This document shows positions 25,297 through 37,370 of a stretch of 64,000 bases of DNA, piece after piece. The notes beneath the pieces are model-generated. The model searched no databases. It had not been told where the DNA came from and worked only from the letters and a program-made list of their open reading frames with translations. Source of the stretch: Halocafeteria seosinensis (taxonomy: Eukaryota > Sar > Bigyra > Bicosoecida). Location of the stretch: the NCBI GenBank assembly GCA_001687465.1, contig LVLI01000117.1:56067-120066 (forward strand). The letters are read 5' to 3'. How positions within the stretch are numbered: the stretch's first letter is position 1; each line of letters begins with the position of its first letter. Both the position numbers and the translations under genes were made by a program.

Positions 25297-28200
25297 CTAT
25301 ACGGCGTACGTGGATATTGAAGTATTGTCGTCTCTGCAGAAGACACAAGTCCCACATTGGAGGTGCTTCACCAATGTGAAATTGTCAGGATGTGTTATGT
25401 TCACCGCTGGACAGCCTAGCGTATTGGCCGACGGCGAGCACAACATTCCCGAATAAGAACCTGAACCGTGATGCCGTACGTCTCCGTACTCCTCGTTTAG
25501 CAAGGAAAGTTCAGAAGATTCGGTCAAAAGGAAAGACAAACTGCGTATAAGGTCGCTTGCATCTGCTCTGGCTCCATCTACATCTCTTAATTTCTGCAAC
25601 AGACTCAGAAGACATCTTAATCTCGCTGTGTAACTCCGAAGCTCCGCAGCAACGCCTACAAATTGCAGCACCGAGAAAAGTTCTCGATTTGGAAGCGTTT
25701 CTGGTATACACTGGCTATGTGTTATCATACCATGGCCATGTTGCCACAAACGGTGAATTGCGGAAGTCCTTTCCATTGAGACACCGCAAAGACGAAGCTC
25801 CACCCAAGTGCATGCATTTCTCTCTTCCGCAACAACTGGTGAGTCGTGCAGTATAAACGTAGAGTTATTTGGAGCAAACTGAAGTACAGAAGCATTGCTA
25901 GTAAACAATTGAGGAAGCAATGCTCCATATCCGTGAGTCCACCAAGAGTTCTTGAGAACGTATTGCCAGGCGAAGTTAACCAGGTCCCATGAAATTCGAT
26001 GTTTCAATCGCGAGGGGCCTGATCCCTCTACCAAATACTTGATCTTTTGATACATTTCTTGGAATTTCGCTGCATCGCGTCGTTGCCTGCAAGAAGGCTC
26101 TCTGCTGTACGAGCTTTTGGTTGGCGGAGGGTACGCGCAGTACAAGCAATGCACCTCGACTGAGAGTGCCGTCAGCTGGAGGATCAAAGGAGATGTGTAC
26201 TCCGAGTTGCTAGCAGTTTGTTGAATGAAGTTCTCGACCAATTGCATCCAGGAATGATGAGAGCATTTTCGAGGCAACAGCTCCAGAACCAGCCCCACGA
26301 AGGGAAGGTAAGCTCCTGACGAGGTAGGGTGAACCAATTCTAACCCGCCCGCAGAGCAATGCGCACGCACACTATGATACGTATCACGTAGTAGCAAACT
26401 CAAGATCCCATTTTCCACCAAAATACTTCGCAGCTCTTGAAGATTATGCGTGCTTATGATTGAGTCTTCATGCATTTCCACTCGGTGAGTTTGAGAATCG
26501 CAGACTTTGTAAAGGGGCACCTCTGCAGACTCCTCCTGTTGAACTCTCAACCTGCAATCCGTGTCAAATTTAGTTCCAAAGGTTTTCTCGTCAAGGGCGT
26601 GTTGTAATGAGTTAGTAAACCTGTATAGGATTCCTCTAATCTCTGATCCCTTGGGGGTAGCGGTAATATCGTTTACAGGACCTGCACCAGCAGCAGATGC
26701 TAAATCAAGCAAGTGTTGATGGACTCTATGAAGCATTCTCTTCCTTTCCGCCCGGAACAGTATAGCTAGTCGCTCTCTTTCCGTTAAGTGGACACACATT
26801 TGTAGAATTTCATCACTCTCTTCTCGTTTGTTATAGCACTGGTCATACGTTCGAAGCAGCATCTCGTCTTCCACAACAGTCGTCGGGCATTCCTCGAGGA
26901 GCCCCTTGACTTTTTGAGCAAAATCTTCGTAAGCTCTAGGGAGGAAGATTAGTCCGGTGGTTTTCTCTATCAGAGGTAGTCCACTCCCTGTAAGCCGTAA
27001 ATCATAAAAGCAAAACTCTCTTTCACGTTCGATGAGATCTGATATTTCGTTTTGGAACTCGCTCGAGAGTTTTGCCATATTTCCTTTCATCCAAGCTATG
27101 AATGTCTTAACGGTTGATTCGTCATCTGTCAAGTTGTGTTTTGCTTCCTGTACAACTGTAGAGAGATTCTTTAGCGAGTTTACAACAGAGGATAGGCATA
27201 CTTTCGCCTCTGCCAACGGCATATACTCAATGGCGGTTACTTGAGCGGCATGCCACGGAAGGGGTCGACTACATGCGAAAAAGACAGAAGAAAATGAATG
27301 TAATGTCCTAATGTTAATACCCACGTAGCGCACTCACTCGATTCCCAAACAGACAAAGTCAGGGGAGCCAAACAGTCCGAAAATTATGTTCAACAGTACT
27401 CGAGTCTGTCCAGTCGAGGAATCTTTCTCCTTATGGGATTGGGCAATCTTGACAACTTCACAATCAAAATCGTTTCGAGCAGGAACGAATCCGTGATGAT
27501 GAAGAAAACTGGATAGTGGAATAAAAAATGCGGGGTAATCTACATTACAGTTCATCATTGACTGAGAAGACAATGCCACTTACAGCTCGTTACGAATATC
27601 CCCGAAGTCCTCTACAGCGGGATCCTCGGCATGGAAATGTCTATCAGCCGTAACATCTACGTAGAGCATCTTCTCTGCAGTTCCTTCCGCACCGTCGCTT
27701 ACCACGCGGTGATGTCGCAGAAAATGGTTTCCGGCTAGTTTTTCCCTTGGGCGTTCCACCTTTGGCGAATGCCATAGCAGGTCTGGTCCAGGAATCAAAT
27801 ATCTTATTCCCCGAATACTAATAGCTCTCATCTCCACTGTGGCAGCAGCCCAGACGAATGCTTTTACGGAACCTACGGCATTCGCGCGAGCACGCTTTAT
27901 TCTTTTATCGGCTAATACAACCCTCAGAGGTTCTTTCAACTTTTCATACAGTCGAATTATCTGCACACACGTGGCAATATATTAAGAGCGTGCTAAGCCT
28001 TGAGTAATTGAGCTCGCAACGGACTCACGTAGTGCTTCGATTTCTTAGCATACGCCTCTGCTTTTGCATTCTGCATTTAAAGCAAGCGCAACACCTGTAT
28101 CTCATACCATAGTACTCTCACAACTTGTTCGATCACCTACCTGAAGTCCCTTCAGTTCTGATTCTTCGAAGAACATAGGTAAATTCAGGTTCGATGGCAG

Positions 28201-28843
28201 AAGGTCCAGGTACGGCTTCCACAAAGAGTGATGGTCAAGCGACACTTCTCGAAGAAGCATGAGGGTCAATAGATCTTCATCAGATTTGAGTTCGGAGTAG
28301 ATCCTGTTGAGTTCTGGGTCTTGAGTCCTCAATGCGGTTTGCCGACACCTGCAAAGTACGAAAAGTTTCTCTGACAGGAGAATTGTTGCTCCTCCCAGTA
28401 GAGACGTCTTACATGATAAGGTGACTTGGGACCCGAAAGAGTAGGTCATCAACATATACTTCATTTGCAGCAAATACTGTTAACAAGTAAACATGCGGCC
28501 ATATCATCACTCAGGTTCACTCCATTATGTCGCTCGTCTTACCTCGAGGCTCGTACCGAGCAAACGGCGCACCAATGCTGGATAATCGCTCTGCATTTAA
28601 CTGTTGGTTTTTCGCTCTATCCACTAACCTTACGCTAAAGGTAACATTTGGCGCCAAGGCACCATTATCCCGGTACCACTTCTCAAAGGCACGCAGCTTT
28701 TTTGTCATCCTTTCGTGCTCTATTTCCAGTTGTCTCATTCTCTTATGGAATTCTTTGTGATTTTGCGCCGATTCACTATACTTGTCAAAGGTGGCTAAAA
28801 TCACCAGTACAATGAGAAATGTACATGATCTGTGATCGAGCAT
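25297..28843 (-). CDS. SET-domain methyltransferase (SETD3/Rubisco-LSMT class) with long C-terminal extension
   Basis: Seven exons splice in frame: 28543-28843, 28413-28476, 28141-28348, 28029-28070, 27584-27960, 27338-27508, 25297-27268, giving 1,044 residues. Residues 1-27 resemble a signal peptide or anchor (TFLIVLVILATF). The split SET domain follows: DEDLLTLMLLREVSLDHHSLWKPYL, then FVWAAATVEMRAISIRG, an insert, and EDFGDIRNELFLHHHGFV, the place of the catalytic NH and GFV motifs. The Rubisco-LSMT-type substrate-binding region is seen at about 388-600 (CPTTVVEDEMLL). Residues about 600-1044 match nothing I recognise and are Leu- and Cys-rich. The usual NHS motif is replaced by IRNEL, so activity is uncertain. 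The C-terminal part could belong to another gene if a splice was missed, but the frame is open throughout. Confidence 0.75.
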
Positions 28844-29222
28844 CGTTTGGCCCTTTTGTAGCCACTTTTCTCCCCAGATGTGGTACGTTGCTTGCCCTCT
28901 ATTCTCCACCGCAGACAGTGTGACTACGAATGCTTTACTCCTGTACCTAAACCGAACGACAATGTCAATTTTGGTTTTAAATGCTTCAAACTTTCAACAA
29001 GTCGCTGAGCATTTTTTTCCCGTCGTCTTGTGAACTTCAAGTTGAACTTGCTTCATCGGTGTCACTCTGGTTTTCGACTATATACCAGTACAGTGCATAC
29101 GTGAAATTCATATCAGTATCAAACTATAATATGTCTTAGTAGTTAGTCGCTAATCAATTTGCAGGCCGCGCTTCATGGAGTAACACCTTGTGTGGGTAGG
29201 AATAGACGGTGTTTGTGCAAGG
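28844..29222. promoter_or_regulatory. Divergent spacer, SET gene / AATF
   Basis: 379 bp between divergent start codons. The minus-strand frame stays open for 22 codons above the chosen SET-gene ATG but contains no earlier ATG. No other feature was recognised. Confidence 0.45.
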
Positions 29223-30929
29223 ATGGCGACCCCCAGGAGCAAAAAGCAACAGAGGAAGAGCAAGAATACAAGCTCTCGGACGCCACACACAGCTCATTCG
29301 CGGAATCCAAGGAAGGAGATGGAGCAATTGGCGTCCGTCAAACATAGCAAGGATATTGAACAGCACATTAATAAGGAGAATTCGTTCCGAAATGACCCCG
29401 AAAACGCGGATAGTGGCTTCGATGATGGCACCATGGCGGGTAGTGGTACGTGTTTATGGCCTCTACATTTTTGTTTTTAAGACAGTCGAAGTATTTTGCT
29501 CGTGTTTTTTGCAGGGAGAAGGAAAGTGGATGTCGATGAAGAACTTGGAGATGAAGGCAATGCTCAACTGCGTCCAGGTACCTTGCGTCCTGTGGATGAA
29601 ACATTCGAGCAAGGGAAATATGCAGGCGAACGAGTGAATGTGAACAGCATTTATTCGAACGATCAAGAGAATAACGATTCAGACGTACAGAGTGAAGAAG
29701 AATCTTCCGAAGACGAAGAAGGAGGGAGAGAAGAACTGCCAAATGGCAGTGGTGGTTCGAGTGTAGGGGATACAGCGAGTGAGCAAGATGGCGAGCAAAC
29801 GGCTAATCAAGAAAGCTCCAGGCATGATGGAAGTGAAGAAATTAATGACGAACTTGCTGCGTTAGAAGCCGAGGATGAAGCCCAATTTATTCAAATGAGC
29901 AAATCTTCACATGTTGACAAGGAAAAGGGGGATGAGGTCAAGCATCAAGTTCACTTCTTTGAGCGACTCCTGGAATCAAGGATTCTGACACAGCGATTGG
30001 TTAAAGATGCGAATCGATTTCCTCGCCAAGATGCTTATCAAGGATTAGTAAAACAAGATAGTAAACTACGGCAAAACTTCCACCAGTGCGCGTCTGCACT
30101 GAAGAAGACACTCGCACAATGTTTGGAGCTACAAACATTATCCCTACCTAGCACTGACTCGGTCAAGCAAAATTGCAGGTCCCGGAACTTAGATTTCGAT
30201 GATCTAGGCGCCAATATAGTCCCTGGCAGAAAGCGAAGGAGGGAAGATGACGATTCATCTGAAGGAGACGACCAGGACGAGGAACCTGATGATCAGTCTC
30301 AAATTGCTAGCGTAGATTCAGACGCCATCTGGAGTGCCTTGGATACACTACATCAAGTGTCGATGGAACCAATGAAAGGAGTGCTCGATAGAGAATATGA
30401 ACGGGTGAACCAGGGGAAAGGCCGGAACAAAGCAATGAAAGCATTATATCAGCCAATATCGAAACAAGTGGACGAGATACTCGCTGACACAGAGCGATTC
30501 CAGCGACGAGCCCACATCAGGTTATCGAACAGTTCCGTTTTGGGGGAAGACCAGGCGAAATTCCAGAGTGCTACTGCATCCCAGGAGTGGGACAAAGAAG
30601 TTTATGATGACTCAGAATTTTATCAGATGCTATTAAAGGAGTTTTTGCAGTCCAAGTCAACGGATGATGCCATGGCTGCGCAGTCATCTGTGTCCGGCAA
30701 CTTGGTCAATTCCAAAAAGTCCCAACAACAGAAGAAGCAAGTTGACAGAAAGGCGAGTAAAGGCAGAAAGATAAGGTTTGCCGTTCAACCAAAATTGGTG
30801 AACTTTGTGGTCCCCGAGAAACACAGTGCATATGATGAAAATAGTGATAGTAATGTGGTTACAAGAGATGGCTCTACTATAAACCTTGACAACTTAGTCC
30901 GATCTCTCTTCCGCGCTACAACGGCTTGA
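29223..30929 (+). CDS. AATF: AATF/BFR2 ribosome-biogenesis factor
   Basis: Two exons (29223-29445 and 29515-30929) join G|GG to 545 residues. AATF/Bfr2 belongs to the nucleolar small-subunit processome needed for 18S rRNA maturation. Signatures are RPVDETFEQGKYAGERV near the N-terminus, the FFERLLESRILTQRL start of the AATF-Che1 domain, and the C-terminal TRAUB domain with EVYDDSEFYQMLLKEFL, KGRKIRFAVQPKLVNFVVP and a final LVRSLF. Between these lie long acidic Ser/Glu tracts typical of the family and a basic KRRRED stretch. Its length is near the human 560 residues. Confidence 0.93.
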
Positions 30930-31044
30930 AGTTAATGCACTTTCTGAGTCTACATTATTCGTATTTGAATGATTTGTTGGGTCTTTACATTTCACACTAC
31001 ATGCTTTTTGTATATTCATCCACTTGTATATAGTACGAGACGAA

Positions 31045-31783
31045 ATGGAGCCGCAGCAGCAAAAGCAAGTGCAGCGGCAACAACCGCAGTCTCAGCCTCT
31101 GGCGGCGGCCATCGTGAAGTTTACAGAGAGCTGTTTTGGGCAAGCGCTCATTTCCGGCGTCGTCGGTAAGGGCTCTCTAGAGGTATCTCGTGTGTATAAT
31201 GCTTGACATCTGATGTGTATGCCTCTTATCTTTGTTATACAGGGGCTGGAGCTGGAATCGGAATGGGGATATTTTTTGGGACTTTCGAAGGAGCTCATGG
31301 TGAACTTAAAGGCAATACAACTGCTGAACAAGTACGTGTTAGGTATTTGCCCCTAGCAGAATGAGAGTATGTTGTAATATATATGTTTGACACGGCCTTT
31401 CCTTTGGTGGAACTGTGCAGCTGAAGTATGGCTTTCGAAAGACATTTACACTGGGATACACACGTTCGAAGCATTTGGCCAAGAGTTTTGGTGCTGTTGG
31501 ACTTGTATACGCATTTTTGGAGTGTAATTTATCCAAATTTCGCGGGAGGGCCGATATATACAATGCCATCTTTGCGGGCGCCGGAGCTGGGTCCATTTTC
31601 GGTCTTATTGGGCTTCACGGAAACAATAGAATCCGAGACATGACCAAATTACATTTACTGAGAAGAAGTATGGTTGGAGCATTCGGGTTCGCAGCGTTTT
31701 CTGCAACAATTGAATTATTGATACATAACGTTGTGTACAACACGAAGGAACGATCATCTGCAGAAGTTGTTGACCGGTTCTGA
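31045..31783 (+). CDS. TIMM22: Mitochondrial carrier translocase subunit TIM22
   Basis: Three exons (31045-31165, 31243-31331, 31421-31783) splice to 190 residues. TIM22 forms the inner-membrane channel that inserts carrier proteins. The product begins with a Gln-rich hydrophilic stretch, then FTESCFGQALISGVVGAGAGIGMGIFFG, the Tim17/22/23 glycine-rich helix with its conserved Cys. LAKSFGAVGLVYAFLECNL contains the Cys paired with it in TIM22, and GAFGFAAFSATIELLI is the last helix. The paired cysteines and FAAFSA ending favour TIM22 over TIM17 or TIM23. It starts only 115 bp after the AATF stop on the same strand. Confidence 0.88.
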
Positions 31784-32716
31784 ACCACTGTCCTCCAAAA
31801 ACACATCCTATCCAGATTGCCGATTGGGCTGCAAGACACAGAAAACGCAGTCGATGAAGCATTTTCCCCGACGCTCATGCGAGAATCCTGGGAAGGGGAT
31901 CGTTTGGACTGTTGCCGTGTGTCCAGTTTGCATTGGGTTGATATGCCCTGAACGGCTCAGAATGAACCTTTAAATGAGACGGCACAGTTTCTCAAGTCTC
32001 GTAGCGTGCATACAAAACCGTAGAGCTCTAAGTCTGAAGGTTACGTCTTTCGGAGAGCGGCTGGTTCCGAGCTCGAATACCAAAGAACCATGCCTTGAGT
32101 GCAACCGCTATAACACGACATCGTTGATCTGCAATTGCGATAAGGGGAAGGTGCTTTGGTCTACGTGTTTTATGTCGACTGGTGCCTGTTAGGTAGTAAG
32201 CAATCCATGTAGCTGCTAGTACCCAGGTAGGAAGGATTACCGGCGAAGTGTGGCAACTTGCAAAATATCAAGGACATTAGAGCTAGTACGCTGTATTAAA
32301 AACCACATTGAGGTTTCCTCGATACTACTCTAACGGCGGTTTTACGCTTCACCATAGAGCGGCCTTTGAAAGTTGGCCGCTTTTCCGGGAGGGGAATGCG
32401 TCTTCGTTGCGACAAAAGTGGCGCGCAAGTCGCGACCACATCTGTGCGACAGCGTCAGCAGCCGGCGTCATGTTGTGTTTGTTAGTAGCGGACAAAACCA
32501 TGTACTACATTCACTAGAATATTTGATGCTTCTTCTTTGAATACAATGGGAAATGTGGTGTTCAAGGTGGTATACGTGAACATTTGTCTCCAAACACTCC
32601 TTGCGACGTTGCGTTGCGCCGCAGAACCAGAGGGTGGGTTTCTATGCACTAGAGGGTCTACAAGCATCCCTTGATCTATTCCGTGCAGTGTGCATTTCTG
32701 TGCTAGGAGAGGCAAC
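31784..32716. other. Long intergenic stretch after TIM22
   Basis: 933 bp without a supported gene. A plus-strand frame at 31974-32192 has an ATG and a Cys-rich end (CLECN..CNCDKG), but no homologue was recognised and no introns suggest a longer gene. The 3' part must hold the promoter of the downstream IQ-motif gene. Confidence 0.4.
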
Positions 32717-35413
32717 ATGGCTCAAACACAGGTGGTAAGCGAGGGCGCGAGAGGAGGTTATCGTACGCCTGTTCGCCCGCAAAAGAGCGCGCCGGTTGCG
32801 ACGCATTCCAGTTCCAATTTGGAACAAACAAAGCGCGGTCGACGTGTTAGGAACATTCGCAGTTTTCGTCGACGTCTTTCAGTCGAGCAAGCCGGAGACG
32901 ATGAAATCGCTAAACCGCGTGAGAAAATGCTCCTCTGTTCCTTGTTCAAGGATGTGGACCCACTTTCGCTTCCTCCGAAGCCACCGAGTCCCCGGACATC
33001 GAAGAGTAGTTCCGAGGAGACGAAGCGTCGTCCAGAAGTGCAGCTCTTAAAGGAAGCAGGTTTATCGGGGAAAGAAATCGAAGCCCTTCGTGAAGCGCCA
33101 CGTCCTTCATGCCTTGTAAAAAACAATCTGCTGACAGAAACCGGCAAGCCAAACGGCAGATTGAGGAGGATAGTACAAGGAGACCTGAAGATCTCGACTG
33201 GAGTATCGTTTCGCCATGTTGCACCACCGTCGCCCAATGTTTCAACATTTTTTACCTCTGTAAACATATCGGACCATGAAGGACACGAGAGTACCGAAGA
33301 AGGGGAGAAGGATTCCAGTTCTCCGGTGCATGGAGAGTACCGACGAAGCTCAGCAATGACTGCTGTTCCAATACAACGAGTTCGAGGATTGTGGAGTAAT
33401 CTGCGAGCAACAATGCCGTTCGATATAACCCTAGGTCCGAAAGCGATCGGGTTCTTACGAAAGAAACTTATGCGCATTTTCATGGAACGCAAGAGGCGTA
33501 ACTTCCTTGCTCGAGGGCACATTCCCGGAAGGGAAACAGAGCATAAACACCAACCCCATATAACCCAGGAAGAGATCCAAGAAGAAGAGGAATTTAGACG
33601 TCTTATTAAGCTATCTGTTCATGATCAAAATACGTCAATGACAGCCCCTGAAGCAGGAATCGAACGTGACGCTGAGATGATTGCATCTGTGGCTCTATCG
33701 GGTGGGAGCTCCACGAAATCGTTGGGACACTATGGGGAACCACCAAAATCGCATGAAGTGGAAGAACATATGGATACTAAGAGGGTCCCCACGCTACAGT
33801 TACAGCTGGTGGATAGAGACTCCACGCCACTTGTGTCCCACAGGCGTTTCTCTGCGCGAAGTGTTGCTTTAGCAGCGGGTGTTAAATTTAGCCCTCGAAG
33901 CATAGAAACTTTGGAGCGGTACGAATCTTCTCGATCTAACCGCTTGTGGCCGTCGGCATTTAGTGCTAGGGCAAGAATCTCCAGTACTGTGCGGAATGAT
34001 TCCTTAAACCAAAGTAAAAGTAGAAGTAATGAGCTTGTTGATCTTGACCCGGCCTCAATGGAGTCTCCCTATAAGATGTTAGAAAGTGCCTACGAAAAAT
34101 TTTGGCAAATAAGAGAAACTTCGACAAATCCGATACCAGAACAAGAGAACAACTCGCCTACGTTCGTTCGCCGAAGGAACATTTCCGAACACGTAGAGTT
34201 TGTCAGAGAAAATAGCTGGGTACAAGCAGCATTGGCCCTTCGCGTCCGAGCATACAAACTTGCGCAAAGGAAACTCAACAAAGAAAATGCCAAGAAAAGA
34301 AACAAAGTCATCCAGAATCGAAAGTCCGTTGATCAATTTTCCCCCGAACGCGCAAAAGACCGGCGGCAAAAATGGTTCGAGCAGGAAAAACAAAAGGAGC
34401 GACTTGTGAGAGATCGAAACAACAAAAATGTTGAACAGACCATTGAAAATCGAGAAGACTTTTTGATGCGCAATGACTGGTTTCTTGAGAAAAGGTTAGA
34501 ACGGGAGAGACAATGCCTATGGATGACTGCGTTTGTCCTCCAGAAATCGGTTTACAGTCTTATCAAACCTCTGGCGTCACGGCGGTACGAATGGCGTCGA
34601 CATGCCGCAGCTGCTTGCATTCAAGTGAATTGGAAGACCATAAGAAATTTCCGCAGAGCTCTGCGCAAGTTGCACGCCCTAACAATACTCGCTGGATGGG
34701 CTGGAAGGGTGAAATTGCGAGTACGTGTGAGATGGAAAAATAGATCTGTGAATCTCATAAAAGCGTTTATGGAGGATTTCTGTTTATCAGTCAATGAAGC
34801 AAAGACTCGTGTACATATACGCAAGTTTCTGGGTAAAATAGTGACTATCCAAAGAGTATGGAGGTTTTTCTCCACTTGCTCAGGCTTAAGGATGCAAGTG
34901 ATATTTCATCAGTGGAAAAAGACGCTGCTGCGACTGGAGGAACTCTCTCAAAGTGGGGGTATCATGTACTTCGGTCAGGAGCAGGTAACGGTGGTTCCAC
35001 TTAGGCAAAAAGAAGCTTTCCGTGAATTTCGCAAGTTTCGGCAGAGTACAATCGAATCAGTGAGACAAACAGGCCAGAAACTTGCTCTGCGCCGCATGAA
35101 GCAGCTAGACAAATATAAACTCCTTCTGCAAAGTGCTGACCTTCCCGCTGTGAGCAGCAAAGAACTAGGAGTTTTTGCAGGGATATTAACGAGCGATACT
35201 GTAGTTAATGGCTCTCTTCGCACAGCCACTGTTTCTCTAATGTTACGGGAACATTGTCGCCTGTATGCTAGGAGCAAGAAAGAAGCAGGAGGGCACGCTA
35301 GCCTCAGATCGCTCTTCTGGAGACTCACCCACACGTCCTGGTTGCTGTCGTGGATGATGCAAGCTTATTATGTGGCAACTATATTGAAGAAAGAGGGTTT
35401 GGAAGTGCGTTGA
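32717..35413 (+). CDS. Uncharacterised IQ-motif, coiled-coil protein
   Basis: A single open frame of 898 codons from the ATG at 32717. I do not recognise a named family. The first 400 residues are basic, Ser/Pro-rich and look disordered. Residues about 500-615 are highly charged and probably helical (RKLNKENAKKRNKVIQ, WFEQEKQKERLVRDR). Two IQ-like calmodulin or light-chain binding sites follow: AAACIQVNWKTIRNFRRALR near 630-650 and VTIQRVWRFF near 708-718. The last 150 residues are helical and Leu-rich. Such an arrangement is common in cytoskeletal or flagellar scaffolds, but that is only an inference. It is convergent with the next gene, 53 bp away. Confidence 0.7.
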   Translation: MAQTQVVSEGARGGYRTPVRPQKSAPVATHSSSNLEQTKRGRRVRNIRSFRRRLSVEQAGDDEIAKPREKMLLCSLFKDVDPLSLPPKPPSPRTSKSSSEETKRRPEVQLLKEAGLSGKEIEALREAPRPSCLVKNNLLTETGKPNGRLRRIVQGDLKISTGVSFRHVAPPSPNVSTFFTSVNISDHEGHESTEEGEKDSSSPVHGEYRRSSAMTAVPIQRVRGLWSNLRATMPFDITLGPKAIGFLRKKLMRIFMERKRRNFLARGHIPGRETEHKHQPHITQEEIQEEEEFRRLIKLSVHDQNTSMTAPEAGIERDAEMIASVALSGGSSTKSLGHYGEPPKSHEVEEHMDTKRVPTLQLQLVDRDSTPLVSHRRFSARSVALAAGVKFSPRSIETLERYESSRSNRLWPSAFSARARISSTVRNDSLNQSKSRSNELVDLDPASMESPYKMLESAYEKFWQIRETSTNPIPEQENNSPTFVRRRNISEHVEFVRENSWVQAALALRVRAYKLAQRKLNKENAKKRNKVIQNRKSVDQFSPERAKDRRQKWFEQEKQKERLVRDRNNKNVEQTIENREDFLMRNDWFLEKRLERERQCLWMTAFVLQKSVYSLIKPLASRRYEWRRHAAAACIQVNWKTIRNFRRALRKLHALTILAGWAGRVKLRVRVRWKNRSVNLIKAFMEDFCLSVNEAKTRVHIRKFLGKIVTIQRVWRFFSTCSGLRMQVIFHQWKKTLLRLEELSQSGGIMYFGQEQVTVVPLRQKEAFREFRKFRQSTIESVRQTGQKLALRRMKQLDKYKLLLQSADLPAVSSKELGVFAGILTSDTVVNGSLRTATVSLMLREHCRLYARSKKEAGGHASLRSLFWRLTHTSWLLSWMMQAYYVATILKKEGLEVR

Positions 35414-35466
35414 TCATCGGTAGATCCGTACTTTTGGTATCAATGGTTCGTTCGACGAAAATAGTA

Positions 35467-36557
35467 TTAAGTGGTTTGCGGCATCCTCCCCCCAGACCTT
35501 ATGATAAGCTCAAACCAGGCTGAGGAAACGGAGCTTGCCGGAATGCTCGCATCGAACAATCCCCATATCGGATTGCGAACTAAAGACTCGTGCAAAGATT
35601 TCCGGGGATTCGATGCTCCCGTTTGGAGCCATATTGCTTTAAACAAATTGACATGTTCCGCCAAAATGAACTCGCTAATTTGTTCGTGCCTTGCGTCAAT
35701 CTGCAGTCCCTCTTTTGTTGTATTTACCAAGTGATAACGCTCATAAACAACCGCCCGCATCACTAAACCTCTGGACGACCACATTGCACAGCAAAAGCCC
35801 AAGAATACACCCACAGGCTCAAGCAGTAGCCCAACCAACGGGACCATCGCAATCATGCATATTGGAAGCAACAGGAAATCCCAAATGAGTGCTAGTATTC
35901 CAAAGGGGAAGAGGAGGAACGCTAATATCCATGCCAGTAAAGTTTTGCAACATGATATTGGACCTTGGGGGGTTCCCATGGTTTTGCAGCAGCGCTTGCA
36001 GTTCAGATGTTCGAAGAAACCCGCGATGCTTGGGCCACAGCCTCGCGGATGATCCAGAAGCTCCACTCCAATGCTTGATGCAAGCGGCCTTATAAACATG
36101 TTACCATAACTGTAAAATGATCTTTTGATGCCTACGGGAGCATTGCGCTCCGGCCATTCGTCTCCGGCTACAGCTGTGTCCAACAAAGAGTCTTTAGCTG
36201 TCGGGGTTATTGTGGATGCTGGAGCTTCCTCCTGGCGTGAATATTGGCAACACCAGTTGCAAGTAATAACCCTAGCTAGTACCAATGCTGTCTGTTGCAG
36301 TACCTCCGTGAATAGCGACGGATACGGCGCCTTAATGTGCGTCACAAGATGATACCGTGGGCCGAAAATTGAATTCTGCTGTTGGCATCCCCGTTCCAAG
36401 CCACTTGCCGCTACTGTAACACTAGGAAGAATCTGCCTCTACTTAGCGCAGACAATGCAATAAAATTCATCAATAACTTACCGTCGATTTCATGGCTACG
36501 CAGTTCTGTTAGTATATCGCTTCGGAAAGCACTGGGGTGTACGACAAATGTAGCCAT
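35467..36557 (-). CDS. Cys-rich membrane protein of unknown function
   Basis: Two exons (36482-36557 and 35467-36413, 68-nt intron, joint G|TA) give 340 residues starting MATFVVHPSAFRSDI. I do not recognise the family. Cysteine clusters CNWCCQYS near residue 79 and CKRCCKTMG..SCCKTLL near 165-182 precede two or three hydrophobic spans at about 182-235 (LAWILAFLLFPFGILALIW and following). The C-terminal third is soluble. The Cys clusters beside the membrane could be palmitoylated; this is an inference. Exon 1 is needed because the exon-2 frame has no suitable ATG near its beginning. Confidence 0.65.
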
Positions 36558-37370
36558 AACATGAGTTAACTGTACTGTGCAATGTCTACATCAACCATCA
36601 AGGGCCATTTCCAACACCTGGTAGAAGCTGGCAGACAGTATGGCGAAACAAAACAACAGGCAAACCCGATTACAGCTGCTGCTGGCATCAGTTGGCGGAG
36701 CGGAACCTCCCGTTGAATCCGGCGTGCGTCCATGTGCATCCAAGTATCACGGAACTATGATGTAATTCATTCATCAACTCTGTCTAGATGACCGTCAACG
36801 AGCAGTGAGTTCCTTCCTGTCACTGTACCCATTTCAAATCGTCGTACAATGTAATACCGGTAGGACTGTAGCCTACAGTCTGTAGGAGCACCAGCTTGTA
36901 GGGTCCCAGTGTACCATTTTCCATCCTAGGTATGCAAGCGCAAATGCTGACGTCCGTTTGGAACGAACCACAAGATATATACAGCTGGTACTCTGTTGTA
37001 TAAACTTTCACTGATTCGTCATGGTTGCTTTCATGCTGCTTGTAGAGTCCGCGTTCGCACCCCTGCTAAGCGTCCCCCAGCTATGGCATCTCCGTTCCCG
37101 AAACATTCAAAAATACTTAACTTCCTTAATTGGTTCTGATTACACTCGAGGAGGGGTAGTGTAATTGAAATGGAAAAGAAACGGTGAGATCACTGGGTTG
37201 AGGCGGTGAAAATCTAGTTTCGCAAATGCAGATTCCAGAAATGCACTGCAACAACCTTCGCATCTCTTTCGTCCGTTGGATACGACAGGTGTCCCAGTTC
37301 ACCAACGTTCCTTCAAACTTATTGAATTCACAGCGTACTGTTTGTAGCTTGATGGTGAAGGGGACTAGGA
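36558..37370. other. Intergenic stretch with no supported gene
   Basis: 813 bp. A short minus-strand frame near 36820-37011 lacks an ATG start and has no recognised similarity. I see no RNA gene or long repeat. Confidence 0.4.
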
